Below, piece by piece: positions 17,021 through 26,835 of a DNA stretch of 64,000 nucleotides (positions are counted from its first letter, which is position 1; each line of letters starts with the position of its first letter). Source of the stretch: an uncultured Bacilli bacterium (GTDB taxonomy: Bacteria > Bacillota_I > Bacilli_A > RF39 > UBA660). The stretch spans positions 11,341-75,340 of the forward strand of contig CAKPJX010000005.1 of assembly GCA_934163035.1 (NCBI GenBank), in the 5' to 3' direction. The position numbers and the translations under genes are program-made. A model generated the notes under the pieces. That model was given only the letters and a program-made list of their open reading frames with translations, had not been told where the DNA came from and searched no databases.

Positions 17021-18574
17021 ATGGTTATAAAAAGTCCATATTCTTTTTTAATAAAAAACTTTAGAAAAGTCCATATTGCTTTATTATTAATTAGTATATA
17101 TGTATACATAAAAACCATGAGTGTATATTCTTTTGTTAAACAATTTTTATCTTTAGGTACATATGACTATTATAGTGAATCAATATCTAAATATGTATCA
17201 CCATTACTTTGTATAGCAACAGTCATAATTATAGTTGCAACTACGACAATTCTATTACTCTTAAAGCATAAAGAAAAGCCATGGAAACTATATTTAATCC
17301 CTATAGCCAACTATGCTCTATTATTTGTAACTTTTTTAGTTATATCAAATTTCTTTAATGCATACACTGGTCAAACAGAAACAGCAGCCGCAAGAGCAAT
17401 GCGTGATTTCCTAGTTTTAACAACACTACCTCAATATGCTTTCTTTGTTATTTTAATAATTCGTATATTAGGAATAGATTTAAAAAAATTTAACTTTAAA
17501 GCAGACCAAGAATTTTTAGAATTAACACCTGAAGATAAAAAAGAATTTGAAATTAATATTGAGATAGATAAAGAAAGTTATAAACGTCTTTTTAAACGTC
17601 TACTTAGAAATTTAAGTTATTTGTATCAAGAACATAAAAAAATAGCTAATACCATCATGGTTATACTTGGAGTAGTAGTTTTATATAATAGTTATAAATT
17701 TATCTTTATAACAAATAAGACATATAAAACAGGAGATACATTCCAAAATAGTGGCTATGAAATTACAATAAATAACTCTTACTATACAGATAAAGATTAT
17801 AAAGGAGATATAGTTGATAAAAATAAAAACTTTATAATTGTAGATGTCACTATAAAAAATAATTCTAATAAAAGAAAAATAAATTTTAATAGATTTCACA
17901 TTATAAATGGAATAAAAAACTATACACCAACTTCTAAAACTTATGAAACATATTTCCAAGATTTAGGTAATGCCTATGAGGAAAAAACTATTGCTAAACT
18001 AGAAACTTATAGAACACTTTTAATATATAAAGTAGATAAAGAATTATCAAAAAATAGATTTGTAATGTATTATCAAGAATTAAATGGTAACAGTAATCAC
18101 TTAAGAAAAATTAAACTTAAAACTATAGACTTATCAAAAATAAATACACAAAAAAGCAAATTATTAACTGAGAAAATAAATTTAAAGATTAATGGTGTAG
18201 AGGAAAATATTATCTTTGATAATTTAAGCTTTGTTAGTAGTACTACATATTCTAAAAAAACATGCGATGCAGGAGACTGTTATCCTAAAGATGCAGAATT
18301 TACTATTTCTCCTAAGTATAAAATTATAAAAATGGACTTTGTATCTGACGAAACAGATGGCAAAGACATGATTGACTTTTTATCTAAATATGGTAAAATT
18401 AATTATATAGATAGTAAAGGTAAGAAAAAGGCTTTAAACATAGAGAATGCAGTAGAAAAATCATATTATGGAAAATATGTTTATATAAAAGCTCCAGAAA
18501 ATATTAGTAAAGCAAAAAAAATATATTTAGACATAACCATTAGAAATAATAAGTACCGATACAGGCTAAAATAA
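17021..18574 (+). CDS. Multi-pass membrane protein with extracellular DUF4352-like domain
   Basis: The 517 residues have about five membrane helices (near 17-37, 62-85, 91-112, 138-152 and 210-229). The roughly 285-residue outer C-terminal part starts like a DUF4352 immunoglobulin-like domain (FIIVDVTIKNNSNKRKINF). It carries a Cys pair (KTCDAGDCYPKD) that could form a disulfide. The ATG at 17021 follows AGGTGGTGAG. An upstream in-frame start would translate the terminator region and is rejected. The gene opens the run into the Tad/T4SS locus, 11 bases before the next gene. No enzyme motif is visible. Confidence 0.78.
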   Translation: MVIKSPYSFLIKNFRKVHIALLLISIYVYIKTMSVYSFVKQFLSLGTYDYYSESISKYVSPLLCIATVIIIVATTTILLLLKHKEKPWKLYLIPIANYALLFVTFLVISNFFNAYTGQTETAAARAMRDFLVLTTLPQYAFFVILIIRILGIDLKKFNFKADQEFLELTPEDKKEFEINIEIDKESYKRLFKRLLRNLSYLYQEHKKIANTIMVILGVVVLYNSYKFIFITNKTYKTGDTFQNSGYEITINNSYYTDKDYKGDIVDKNKNFIIVDVTIKNNSNKRKINFNRFHIINGIKNYTPTSKTYETYFQDLGNAYEEKTIAKLETYRTLLIYKVDKELSKNRFVMYYQELNGNSNHLRKIKLKTIDLSKINTQKSKLLTEKINLKINGVEENIIFDNLSFVSSTTYSKKTCDAGDCYPKDAEFTISPKYKIIKMDFVSDETDGKDMIDFLSKYGKINYIDSKGKKKALNIENAVEKSYYGKYVYIKAPENISKAKKIYLDITIRNNKYRYRLK

Positions 18575-18585
18575 GGAGAATTGAT

Positions 18586-20352
18586 ATGGATAATAATAAG
18601 TTAAAAAGAAAAATTAAATTACTAATCACCTTAGCTATAGTAGCAGTATTTGTCTGGTTTGTTATCTTAGGACCAAAACTTAGTTTTAGATCAGATGAAA
18701 AAATGATGGAAGAAGCAGCTAAGAGATATTATGAAATAAATTCTGATAAACTTCCAACTGGTACAAGAATAAAAACTTTAACATTACAAGATTTATATAA
18801 AGGTGGTTTCCTTGAGAAAGACATTTATCTACCATACAGTAAAGAGCCTTGTTCATTAACAGAAAGCTGGGTAAAAACAAGACAAGAAAATGGTAGTTAT
18901 AAATATTATGTTTATCTACAATGCGGAGCACTAAAGTCAAATGTTGATCATACAGGACCAGTAATTATATTAAATGGTGAAGATGAGATAACAATTAATA
19001 AAGATGATAAATATGAAGAATTAGGTGTAAAGAAAGTTACTGACAATCAAGATGGAACAATTGATGTAAATAAAGTAACTATAGATTCATCAAAAGTCAA
19101 TACTAATAAAAATGGTACTTATGAAGTTACTTACACAATATCAGATAGTTTTAATAATAAAACAGTAAAAACAAGAAAAGTAAACGTTATTGAAACAATA
19201 TCTAATGTTGTAGATAAAAATACTAAAGGCGGAATTTATCAAGGTGAAGTTGAAAATAATTATATAATGCTATCAGGAATAAAATATAGAATTATTGGAC
19301 GTGATGCAAATAGTAATATAAAAATAGTAACTGATAGAGATATATCAAATGTTAACTATAATGGTATAGATAAATGGTTAGATTACTTTTATGATAATAT
19401 GCCTAGTGAAGCAAAGAAATATATAGTAAAGAGTAACTATTGCAATGACACAGTAAAAAAAGCAAAAGCAGATACTTATAAATCATGTGAAAGTACTAAA
19501 AACAAAAATGTATATATTTTATCACTAAAAGAGATTAATGAAAGTACAAATGAGGATGGTTATAGTTACTTATATCCAGCAACAATAAGCTGGCTATCCA
19601 ATCCATCTGGTGATAAGACAGCACTTACAACAAGAAATTGGTTCAATGGTACTACTAGTAAATTCTATGAGTTTGATAAAAAATATAATTTTGGTGTTAG
19701 ACCAGTTGTTACTATAAAAGGTGATTCCTTAATTAAAGGTGGAAATGGTAGTGAAGATAATCCATATACCTTCAAAGAAACAAAAACAGGTAAAGCAGAT
19801 GAATTATTAAATACTAGACATTCAGGAGAATATATATCATACTCAAATACAACATTTAGAATAGTTGAAATTGCTAGCGATAGTACTATTAAAGTTGTAT
19901 CAACAGATGCAATTTTAGAAAATATACAAAGTAATGGTACTAGTATCTATAATCCTAAACAAAAAAATAATATAGGATATATTATTAATCAACAAATAAA
20001 CAGTAAAATAAATACTAAATATTTTGTAAATAAAGAAATAGAAGTACCAGTGTATAAAAATATATCTAGTTATAAAAAAGAAGAGAAAACTAATAAATAT
20101 AAAGTAAAAGTTGCAGCTCCAAACATGTATGATATGTTTTCAGCAATGGATACAGGTCATGGATATTGGTTACTTAATTCTTCTCAAAATAAAGCTGTAA
20201 AAAATATTGTTTCAGATATAGGTGTTATCTATTACAGCGAAATGGAGCAAGATATTTCAAGTGGAGCAAGAATTGTAGGTTACTTAAATGCCAAATGTAA
20301 AATTGTTACAGGTAGTGGAACAGAAAATGATCCATATAGAATAACGAAATAG
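18586..20352 (+). CDS. Membrane-anchored pilin-like protein with Ig-like and two repeated C-terminal domains
   Basis: The 588 residues have one N-terminal helix (about 13-32) and a pilin-like block of about 80 residues (MMEEAAKRYYEINSDKLP ... GGFLEKD ... YVYLQCG). A DUF5011-type Ig-like domain (about 122-200) follows. Two copies of a domain then start GEVENNYIMLSGIKYRIIG / GEYISYSNTTFRIVEI and end GGNGSEDNPYTF / TGSGTENDPYRITK. The first and last parts match 42344-43561, so paralogues bracket the locus. A role as a minor pilin or tip adhesin is inference. AAGGAGAATTGAT is the ribosome site. Confidence 0.8.
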   Translation: MDNNKLKRKIKLLITLAIVAVFVWFVILGPKLSFRSDEKMMEEAAKRYYEINSDKLPTGTRIKTLTLQDLYKGGFLEKDIYLPYSKEPCSLTESWVKTRQENGSYKYYVYLQCGALKSNVDHTGPVIILNGEDEITINKDDKYEELGVKKVTDNQDGTIDVNKVTIDSSKVNTNKNGTYEVTYTISDSFNNKTVKTRKVNVIETISNVVDKNTKGGIYQGEVENNYIMLSGIKYRIIGRDANSNIKIVTDRDISNVNYNGIDKWLDYFYDNMPSEAKKYIVKSNYCNDTVKKAKADTYKSCESTKNKNVYILSLKEINESTNEDGYSYLYPATISWLSNPSGDKTALTTRNWFNGTTSKFYEFDKKYNFGVRPVVTIKGDSLIKGGNGSEDNPYTFKETKTGKADELLNTRHSGEYISYSNTTFRIVEIASDSTIKVVSTDAILENIQSNGTSIYNPKQKNNIGYIINQQINSKINTKYFVNKEIEVPVYKNISSYKKEEKTNKYKVKVAAPNMYDMFSAMDTGHGYWLLNSSQNKAVKNIVSDIGVIYYSEMEQDISSGARIVGYLNAKCKIVTGSGTENDPYRITK

Positions 20353-20360
20353 GAGTAAAT

Positions 20361-21167
20361 ATGAAGAAAGTAAATAAGAGGAAAGGCAATAGATTAATAT
20401 TAGTAATAATATTATTAAGCATTGCATTACTGGCTCTTATCTTTCTTCTTGTAAGGGGGATAAAAAATCTAATGCCCATTTACAAGAGTGAAGAAAGAAC
20501 AGAAAATATCAAAAATTATAAAGTTACAGATGTTGATGCCGAAGTAGCAGCCTGGTTAAGAGTACAAGGAACAAATATTGACTATCCAGTAATTGATAAT
20601 AATACTACTGTTGGAGTTAGCAGAATAAAGCCAGATTTTACTTGGACACAAGGAGATATTAGTCCGCTACCAAATAAGTTATTCATATTAGGACATAATA
20701 TAAAAAATGTATCTTCTAATCCTCTTATTACAGCAAAAGATCATACAAGATTTGAACAATTATTATCGTTCGTTTACTATGATTTCATAAAAGAAAATAA
20801 ATATATTCAATATACAATAGATGGAACAGACTACTTATATAAAATATTCTCAGTTGCTTTTGTAGATGATTCTACACTAGACTATGAAAGTACCAATTAT
20901 AGTAAAGAAGAAATGAAGAAATACATAAATCAATCAAAAAAAGATAGTTTCTTTGATTTTGATATAGATGTTAATGAAAATGATAAAATAATAAGCTTAA
21001 TCACATGTACTAGATTCTTTGGAGCAACAAGAAAGTACGATTTTAAAATAGATGCTAGAATGGTAAGAAAAAAAGAAAGAGCCACTAACTATAGTGTTAA
21101 AAAGAACAAAAACTATAGTAAGATAGAAAAAATAATGAGAGGTGAAAATGATGAACAAGAAGCATAA
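20361..21167 (+). CDS. Class-B-like sortase (second of two)
   Basis: The 268 residues have an N-terminal membrane helix (about 13-32). The sortase fold contains VAAWLRVQGTNIDYPVI, His112 in FILGHNIKN, Cys216 in LITCTRF and Arg233 in DARMVRK, the expected triad. A basic C-terminal tail of about 30 residues follows the domain. Its end overlaps the start of the large Cys-rich protein by 20 bases, implying translational coupling. That neighbour or the LPXTG pilin at 46815 are possible substrates. ATAGGAGTAAAT precedes the ATG. Confidence 0.87.
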   Translation: MKKVNKRKGNRLILVIILLSIALLALIFLLVRGIKNLMPIYKSEERTENIKNYKVTDVDAEVAAWLRVQGTNIDYPVIDNNTTVGVSRIKPDFTWTQGDISPLPNKLFILGHNIKNVSSNPLITAKDHTRFEQLLSFVYYDFIKENKYIQYTIDGTDYLYKIFSVAFVDDSTLDYESTNYSKEEMKKYINQSKKDSFFDFDIDVNENDKIISLITCTRFFGATRKYDFKIDARMVRKKERATNYSVKKNKNYSKIEKIMRGENDEQEA

Positions 21168-23958
21168 GTTAAAAAGAATAAAATGGGGTGCACTTATAAC
21201 TGTTAGTTGTTTAATTGGTGTTATTCTTCTAAATACGAGTGCCAAAAGTTTAAGTAACTCAAAAGCAAAAGTAAAGAAACTGACTGAAACAAAAGCATCA
21301 TGTAAAGTATATGAGAATTCTGATTTTAATTCAAAAATCACAATATCTAAGCCAGAAAATGAAAGAAAAGTAAAAGTAGATGTTTCCATCAAGAAAAATA
21401 TTGATGCCAATTTTTGGATATTCATATCTGAAGGAGAAGATATGGGTGGACAAATTACCTTTAAAACAGAGGGCGAATTTAAAGGAAAAGATGGCTATCA
21501 TGGAGATTATGACATCGAATTTCCTATAGTTGAATCCCACGTGGTAATAGTATATAAAGATGGTATAGCAGGTGCATGTGGAGAAACAGACAAAACAACA
21601 GCTAAGAATATTGCTACCGATTATATTAAAAATAAAAAATTTTCTGACAGTATGAAAACTACTATTAGTAATCAAGCTATTATCGCAAAAGGTGCATATC
21701 AAATAGTTGAAATGTCAGATGATGAACCAATTGAAGAGGATGATAGTGGTAACACTGAGGAAGAGGATAAAATAGCAAAAGAAATAGAAGGTATGACTTC
21801 TGAAAACGGTTCAATAGCAGGAAATAGTGGAGGGGCAAGATTAGCCGATGATCCTAAAAACTTACCAGACGGCGATTTATTTTGCAGTTTGAATACTCCA
21901 TATAAAGAAGGAATAACTAAAGGAGATGCCTATTATACAAATAATAAGTCATATTACCATAGTGAAACAACGGAAAAGAACTATTGTAAAAAAACCTGTG
22001 AAGAAACAATAACTATAAAATATGGGCCACCTGTCGCAACTAAGGCTGGAATGTGTTTTGAGTATAAAGTAAAAGTTGAAAGCAAGGTTTCTTGTAAGAC
22101 TAAATGGTTAGGTGATGATGCTGGTCTTAAACCTAGAAAGAAAAAACTTTGTACTATTTATCCATCTTGTAACGGCAGTTCTACCTATGGTGATCAGGCT
22201 GGTCCTGATACTGATTTTGATAGCTGTGTTAATAAATGTGATAATGGCAAATATAGTCAGAAGTGTATTAATAAGTGTTACAAAGAAGTATATGAAAATG
22301 TAGACAATAAAAAAATATCTTATGATAATAGCACAAATGATAATACAAGTGGCAGTCTATTAGCGACTAGAACAGCACTTTCAGATTTAGGTATAGATTT
22401 AAGTACCAAATTCTGCCAATCAGGTGCAAATGATCCAACTTATTATAAAAGCAACTATGATCAGTTAATGACAGCAATGAGAGATAAAAATAATGGTTGT
22501 GAATATAAAGAGGCAAAAGATGAAACTATTTATTGGTCATGTTCAAGTGCTCACAGCTCAACAAATAATAGTAAGTATTGGCAAGCCTTAGGAAGATACT
22601 ACTTCTTAACTGACAATAAAGCTAAGCAAACTCTACAATCAATTTCTACTAGCTGTAAAGGAGAACCACGTGGTACATACTATAGATATTACATTGATGC
22701 TGATGGCTTTAAACGTGCACTATTTAACAATGGCACCCATTGTACACAAGCGTGTTCATGGAAAAAATCAAGCAAGTCGCCTAGTGACTGTGTAGTTAGT
22801 AAAAGTAAAAGAGACAAAGAGTATAAAGAAGCTTTGGAAACATATAAAAATTTGAAAGCAGCATGTAAGGCAGAAGCTTCATGTTCAACTACAGTAGCAA
22901 AATTTACTATAAGTGCAACAAATAAAGTGGCTAAAAATTATAAAGATGGAAAAGTTAGTGAAACAGGTGATATAACCTCCGCTTTTAATGCTAATGCACA
23001 AGGAAAAAGTATAATACATATTACTAACGGTAATCCAATAATTGATAGCGGTGGTTGTTATGGATCATCAAGCGGAGGTTATGACTATATGACAGAATGG
23101 GCGTTCCCAGGAAGTTGGCGAAATAACAAAAACGGTACGATATCGCAAACTAAGCCAACCGATACTAAGGGTTGGTCAAAAAGAGAAAAATATTATTGTA
23201 CTTCACTTGATTCTGTAGGAGTAAACTCTAATTGGTGGAATTGGGCTCAGTATACAAAACTAAAAGACAAGACTAATTATGAAAATTCAAGTATCAAATA
23301 TAATGGTTCATCAGACAGTATTAATTATAATATTACTGCGGAAACAAATAATTTTGGACACTTTGGATGGAATGTCACAATGAAATGCTTTTATGCAACC
23401 CCATCTGATGAAACTACAACTCCACCATCAGAGTGTGAAGGAGAAGACGGATGTGGCACAAAAGATGAAACACCTAAGTTTGAATATGAGGCAAGAAGTG
23501 TTGATACAAAGGAAATGTTCCCAGAAGAGAGTAGAGGTAGTGGCGACGAGCAAATAATAGGATTTAACTGGACAGAAAAAGCCAATGAAAATCTTGAAGT
23601 TGATACTAGCAAAGAAGTAACAATTGATGGAGAAAAGAAGACCCCTATTTCATATGAGATAAAGCCAGAAGCACTAAAGGAAAATATTAAAAAGCAAGCT
23701 GAGGACGGTAAAACATACAGTGATGATAATCTAGAGTATTATGTTCAATTGAATAGAAAAGCCTTAAAAGAATTAAAGGGAATGACAATAGGAAAATTTA
23801 ATGGAACATTTGAACCATATGCTGTTGGAAAAGAAGGTGTAAAACTATATACTATTCAGCGATACAAAACTAATTTGATAGACAATTATGGTGGAACTAG
23901 AAGAAGAACCAAATTATGTAATAATTGGGATAATGATAGTTGTAGAAAATATAGCTAA
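21148..23958 (+). CDS. Large Cys-rich secreted protein of unknown function
   Basis: The 936 residues have a basic, hydrophobic N-terminus (KRIKWGALITVSCLIGVILL) that may be a signal peptide or anchor. A long outer region with more than 30 Cys follows, many in pairs (CKKTCEE, CVNKCDNG, CINKCYK, CTQACSW), suggesting many disulfides. No LPXTG motif or C-terminal anchor is present; the chain ends NDSCRKYS. I do not recognise any domain. AGAGGTG precedes two adjacent ATGs at 21148 and 21151, and either could start it. It overlaps the sortase gene and directly precedes the Tad genes, so it may be a surface or tip component. Confidence 0.8.
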   Translation: MMNKKHKLKRIKWGALITVSCLIGVILLNTSAKSLSNSKAKVKKLTETKASCKVYENSDFNSKITISKPENERKVKVDVSIKKNIDANFWIFISEGEDMGGQITFKTEGEFKGKDGYHGDYDIEFPIVESHVVIVYKDGIAGACGETDKTTAKNIATDYIKNKKFSDSMKTTISNQAIIAKGAYQIVEMSDDEPIEEDDSGNTEEEDKIAKEIEGMTSENGSIAGNSGGARLADDPKNLPDGDLFCSLNTPYKEGITKGDAYYTNNKSYYHSETTEKNYCKKTCEETITIKYGPPVATKAGMCFEYKVKVESKVSCKTKWLGDDAGLKPRKKKLCTIYPSCNGSSTYGDQAGPDTDFDSCVNKCDNGKYSQKCINKCYKEVYENVDNKKISYDNSTNDNTSGSLLATRTALSDLGIDLSTKFCQSGANDPTYYKSNYDQLMTAMRDKNNGCEYKEAKDETIYWSCSSAHSSTNNSKYWQALGRYYFLTDNKAKQTLQSISTSCKGEPRGTYYRYYIDADGFKRALFNNGTHCTQACSWKKSSKSPSDCVVSKSKRDKEYKEALETYKNLKAACKAEASCSTTVAKFTISATNKVAKNYKDGKVSETGDITSAFNANAQGKSIIHITNGNPIIDSGGCYGSSSGGYDYMTEWAFPGSWRNNKNGTISQTKPTDTKGWSKREKYYCTSLDSVGVNSNWWNWAQYTKLKDKTNYENSSIKYNGSSDSINYNITAETNNFGHFGWNVTMKCFYATPSDETTTPPSECEGEDGCGTKDETPKFEYEARSVDTKEMFPEESRGSGDEQIIGFNWTEKANENLEVDTSKEVTIDGEKKTPISYEIKPEALKENIKKQAEDGKTYSDDNLEYYVQLNRKALKELKGMTIGKFNGTFEPYAVGKEGVKLYTIQRYKTNLIDNYGGTRRRTKLCNNWDNDSCRKYS

Positions 23959-23971
23959 AGGAGGTTTATAA

Positions 23972-24409
23972 ATGAATAAAGGTATATTAACAGTAGGAAT
24001 AATTATTATGGCTATCACCGGGCTTGTAATGTTTAATATCATTACAAGCTGGTCACGTGGTGATGAATTAGATTATTATTTAGTTAAAGAAACAGCAGAA
24101 GCAGCCATGGAAGATGCTGTTGACACAACATTTTATAGGGATTCAGGACAAATTAGAATGGATTCAGAAAAGTTTGTAGAAAGCTTCCTTATACGTTTTG
24201 CTAAAGGTGTAGATAATACAAGAAATTATGATATTAGATTTTATGATTTGAATGAGGTTCCACCTAAAGTTAGTGTAAAGGTTGACTCTGTAAACTCCTT
24301 AAGATATGACACGAATGAAACAGTACAAATAAGTACAACCTATGATGGCATTATTGAGTCAACTAATAAACATGACCAATATGTAATCAATAGTAATAAG
24401 GAATTTTGA
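23972..24409 (+). CDS. TadE-like minor pilin, first copy
   Basis: The 145 residues comprise an N-terminal hydrophobic helix (GILTVGIIIMAITGLVMFNI), then a soluble part with EAAMEDAVDTTFYRDSGQIR and mixed strands (KVSVKVDSVNSLRYD). Small proteins of this shape accompany Tad systems as minor pilins. The assignment rests mainly on context and shape; DUF5411-type proteins look similar. AAAGGAGG gives a strong ribosome site 13 bases after the Cys-rich protein. A perfect inverted repeat lies within its membrane-helix codons (24022-24049). Confidence 0.65.
   Translation: MNKGILTVGIIIMAITGLVMFNIITSWSRGDELDYYLVKETAEAAMEDAVDTTFYRDSGQIRMDSEKFVESFLIRFAKGVDNTRNYDIRFYDLNEVPPKVSVKVDSVNSLRYDTNETVQISTTYDGIIESTNKHDQYVINSNKEF
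24022..24049. repeat. Perfect 10-bp inverted repeat inside a coding region
   Basis: GCTTGTAATG (24022-24031), eight-base loop, CATTACAAGC (24040-24049). It falls in codons 17-26 of the TadE-like gene, without a T-run, so it is not a classical terminator. Confidence 0.7.
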
Positions 24410-24440
24410 TAATAGTAATTAATGAAAGTGAGGAATTAAA

Positions 24441-25247
24441 ATGGGGAATTTAGCAATGGGCATAAGAAAATTCTTTCAAAATAAGAATACTGTAACAGTA
24501 GTTGGTGTCGTAGTGGCTATTCTTGTATTATATATTGGCTATAATATAAGAGTAAAAAGAGCCATTAACCCAGTTACGGTTCCATATGCCAAGGAAGACA
24601 TTAAGGGTGGTTCACAAATAACATCCGATGCAATTGGAACAGTTGAGGTTCCACCTTCAATGTTAAAAGGAGATGTTCTTCTAAATCAAGGTGACATCAT
24701 TGATAAATATGTAAGACCGGATGGTCTTATACCAGCTGGTAGTTTATTCTACAAGAAAGTTGTAGTTCCTGAAGAACAACTTCCAGCCAATATAATCTTG
24801 AAATATCCAGATGGCTATGTTTTATATAATATGGCAGTTGATACTAGCACAACATATGGTAACTCAATATATCCAGAAAACTATATTGATATATATTTAA
24901 AAGCTGTTAACAGATTATCAGAGGGAGAGGCAGTAACACCAGATGCTGATAAGATTATGTTAGGAAAATTAGTTGAAAATGTAAAAGTATTAGCAGTAAA
25001 AGATGCTAGTGGACAACCAGTTTTTGCCAATCTTGATGAGCAAAGAACACCAGCAATGATAATCTTTGCAGTACCACAGGATTATTATATATTACTAAAG
25101 AAAGCTGAATATTTAAGAAGTTATGATTCTACTTTAATACCAGTACCAACAAATGAGAGTACTAAAGAAGAGCAAGGTAAAATAACAATTTCAAGTGAAG
25201 CTTTAAAAGATTGGATTAATAAGGTTACAGTTTGGACAGATCAATAG
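24441..25247 (+). CDS. CpaB/RcpC-like SAF-domain pilus assembly protein
   Basis: The 268 residues have one membrane helix (about 18-38), then a SAF domain (VPYAKEDIKGGSQITSDAIGTVEVPPSML and DKYVRPDGLIPAGSLFYKK) and an RcpC-like C-terminal half ending in strand-rich sequence. CpaB/RcpC proteins are periplasmic or wall-zone parts of Tad pili, thought to align the pilus channel with envelope glycan. The position immediately before the CpaF ATPase fits a Tad operon. GAAAGTGAGGAAT precedes the ATG. Confidence 0.82.
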   Translation: MGNLAMGIRKFFQNKNTVTVVGVVVAILVLYIGYNIRVKRAINPVTVPYAKEDIKGGSQITSDAIGTVEVPPSMLKGDVLLNQGDIIDKYVRPDGLIPAGSLFYKKVVVPEEQLPANIILKYPDGYVLYNMAVDTSTTYGNSIYPENYIDIYLKAVNRLSEGEAVTPDADKIMLGKLVENVKVLAVKDASGQPVFANLDEQRTPAMIIFAVPQDYYILLKKAEYLRSYDSTLIPVPTNESTKEEQGKITISSEALKDWINKVTVWTDQ

Positions 25248-25283
25248 AATTAAGAATAAAAGAATAATAGGGATGTGTGATAG

Positions 25284-26822
25284 ATGAATGAGAATATTTT
25301 TGACAAATTAGATTTTGGACCATTAAGAACACTATTAGATGATGATGACATCACAGATATTTCCTTCGATAATGGAGGACAAGTCTGGATTCGTTCACTA
25401 TCACAAGGATCTATGAGAGTTGAGGTTCAGGGCTTAACCACTGAGTTCATTGAAAAATTAGCATTTCAATGTTCAAATGTTATGGGTACAACATTTAATA
25501 ATGCTAAGCCTTTTCTAGATGCTGAATCATCAGAGTTAAGACTTAACTTTGTTCACTCTTCAATAGCAACTAATGGTATAGCCATGGTTATTCGTAAAAC
25601 GCCAGCAAAAATAAGGCTAGAAAAAGATAAACTTTTAAAAGAAGAGTATTTTACACAAGATATTCATGACATTCTTATTAAATGTGTTGAAGGACATTGT
25701 AACATCATAGTAGCAGGAGAAACCGGTTCTGGTAAAACTGAGTTTGTAAAATATCTTGCTAGTCATACAAAAACAGAAGAAAAAATTATTACCATTGAGG
25801 ATACATTGGAGTTGCACTTAGATAAAATATTTCCACAGCGAGATATTGTTGCTATGAAAACTAATAATGTAGCTAGCTATACAGACGTACTAGTAACTTG
25901 TATGAGACAGAATCCAAAATGGATTCTACTATCAGAGGTTCGTAGTGCAGAAGCCGTAACAGCTGTTCGTAACTCTATATCTTCTGGACATAATATATTA
26001 TCAACTATTCATGCTGACAAAGCATCAGCTATTCCTTACCGTTTATATAGTTTGATGGAAACTGACTTAGACGTTAATCAGTTTCTTAATACAATATATA
26101 GATATGTTCAAATAGGTGTTCACATAAGGGCATATTATAGTAAAAAATACCAAAAATTCCATCGTGAAGTTGATGAAGTTGTTGAGTTCTACGTAGATGA
26201 AAATAATAAACCACAAAGTAGAATATTATATCAAAAATTATTTGGAAAAGATCCAATACTAAGAAAACCAAGTGCACATCTTATTGAGTACTTAGAAAAT
26301 CAAAATATTGATATTATGGCAATTACATCAAAAATGAAAGAGGACGTTGAGGAGGCTGCAGATGAAGAAGTACAGCAAGAAGTTGCTCAAGTTACAACAC
26401 AGATATCACAACCACAACAGCCAGCACCTATTCCTAATATGGGTAACACCACAAATGTAAATCAGCCACAAATAGCACCACTTAATAATACTCCGGTTAT
26501 CCAACCTCTTTCTCCAACAATGGATAATATTATTAATAATACCCCTGTTAATAATATAGCAGTCCCATTAAATCAAGCAATGAGTATTCCACAGGCACAA
26601 GTGATACCAAATGCCAATAATATTCAAATTCAAAAGCAAATACCATCTAATGCCGTAGTAGTTCCATCACCAGTAGAAAATGTTACTCAACAAATTCCTA
26701 TTACTAACAACCAAGTTATTCCTTCATCAGGTGTAATACCATTACCAAGTCTTTCAACACAAGAAATACCGGAAAGAACTATTACTCAACAGGTTCCATT
26801 AAATGCAGGGCAAACAGGGTAG
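25284..26822 (+). CDS. CpaF/TadA-type secretion ATPase with a long Gln/Asn/Pro-rich tail
   Basis: The 512 residues have a core (about 1-360) belonging to the CpaF/VirB11 branch of type II/IV secretion ATPases. Walker A GETGSGKTEF has Lys151, ITIEDTLEL is the Asp/acidic box, MRQNPKWILLSEVRSAEAV is Walker B, and STIHADKASAIPYRL is the His box. It powers pilin insertion in Tad pili; VirB11 does a similar job in type IV secretion, so this enzyme could serve both neighbouring modules. Residues from about 365 to the end form an unusual low-complexity extension. GATGTGTGAT lies before the ATG. Confidence 0.92.
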   Translation: MNENIFDKLDFGPLRTLLDDDDITDISFDNGGQVWIRSLSQGSMRVEVQGLTTEFIEKLAFQCSNVMGTTFNNAKPFLDAESSELRLNFVHSSIATNGIAMVIRKTPAKIRLEKDKLLKEEYFTQDIHDILIKCVEGHCNIIVAGETGSGKTEFVKYLASHTKTEEKIITIEDTLELHLDKIFPQRDIVAMKTNNVASYTDVLVTCMRQNPKWILLSEVRSAEAVTAVRNSISSGHNILSTIHADKASAIPYRLYSLMETDLDVNQFLNTIYRYVQIGVHIRAYYSKKYQKFHREVDEVVEFYVDENNKPQSRILYQKLFGKDPILRKPSAHLIEYLENQNIDIMAITSKMKEDVEEAADEEVQQEVAQVTTQISQPQQPAPIPNMGNTTNVNQPQIAPLNNTPVIQPLSPTMDNIINNTPVNNIAVPLNQAMSIPQAQVIPNANNIQIQKQIPSNAVVVPSPVENVTQQIPITNNQVIPSSGVIPLPSLSTQEIPERTITQQVPLNAGQTG

Positions 26823-26835
26823 AAAGGAGTAAAAC

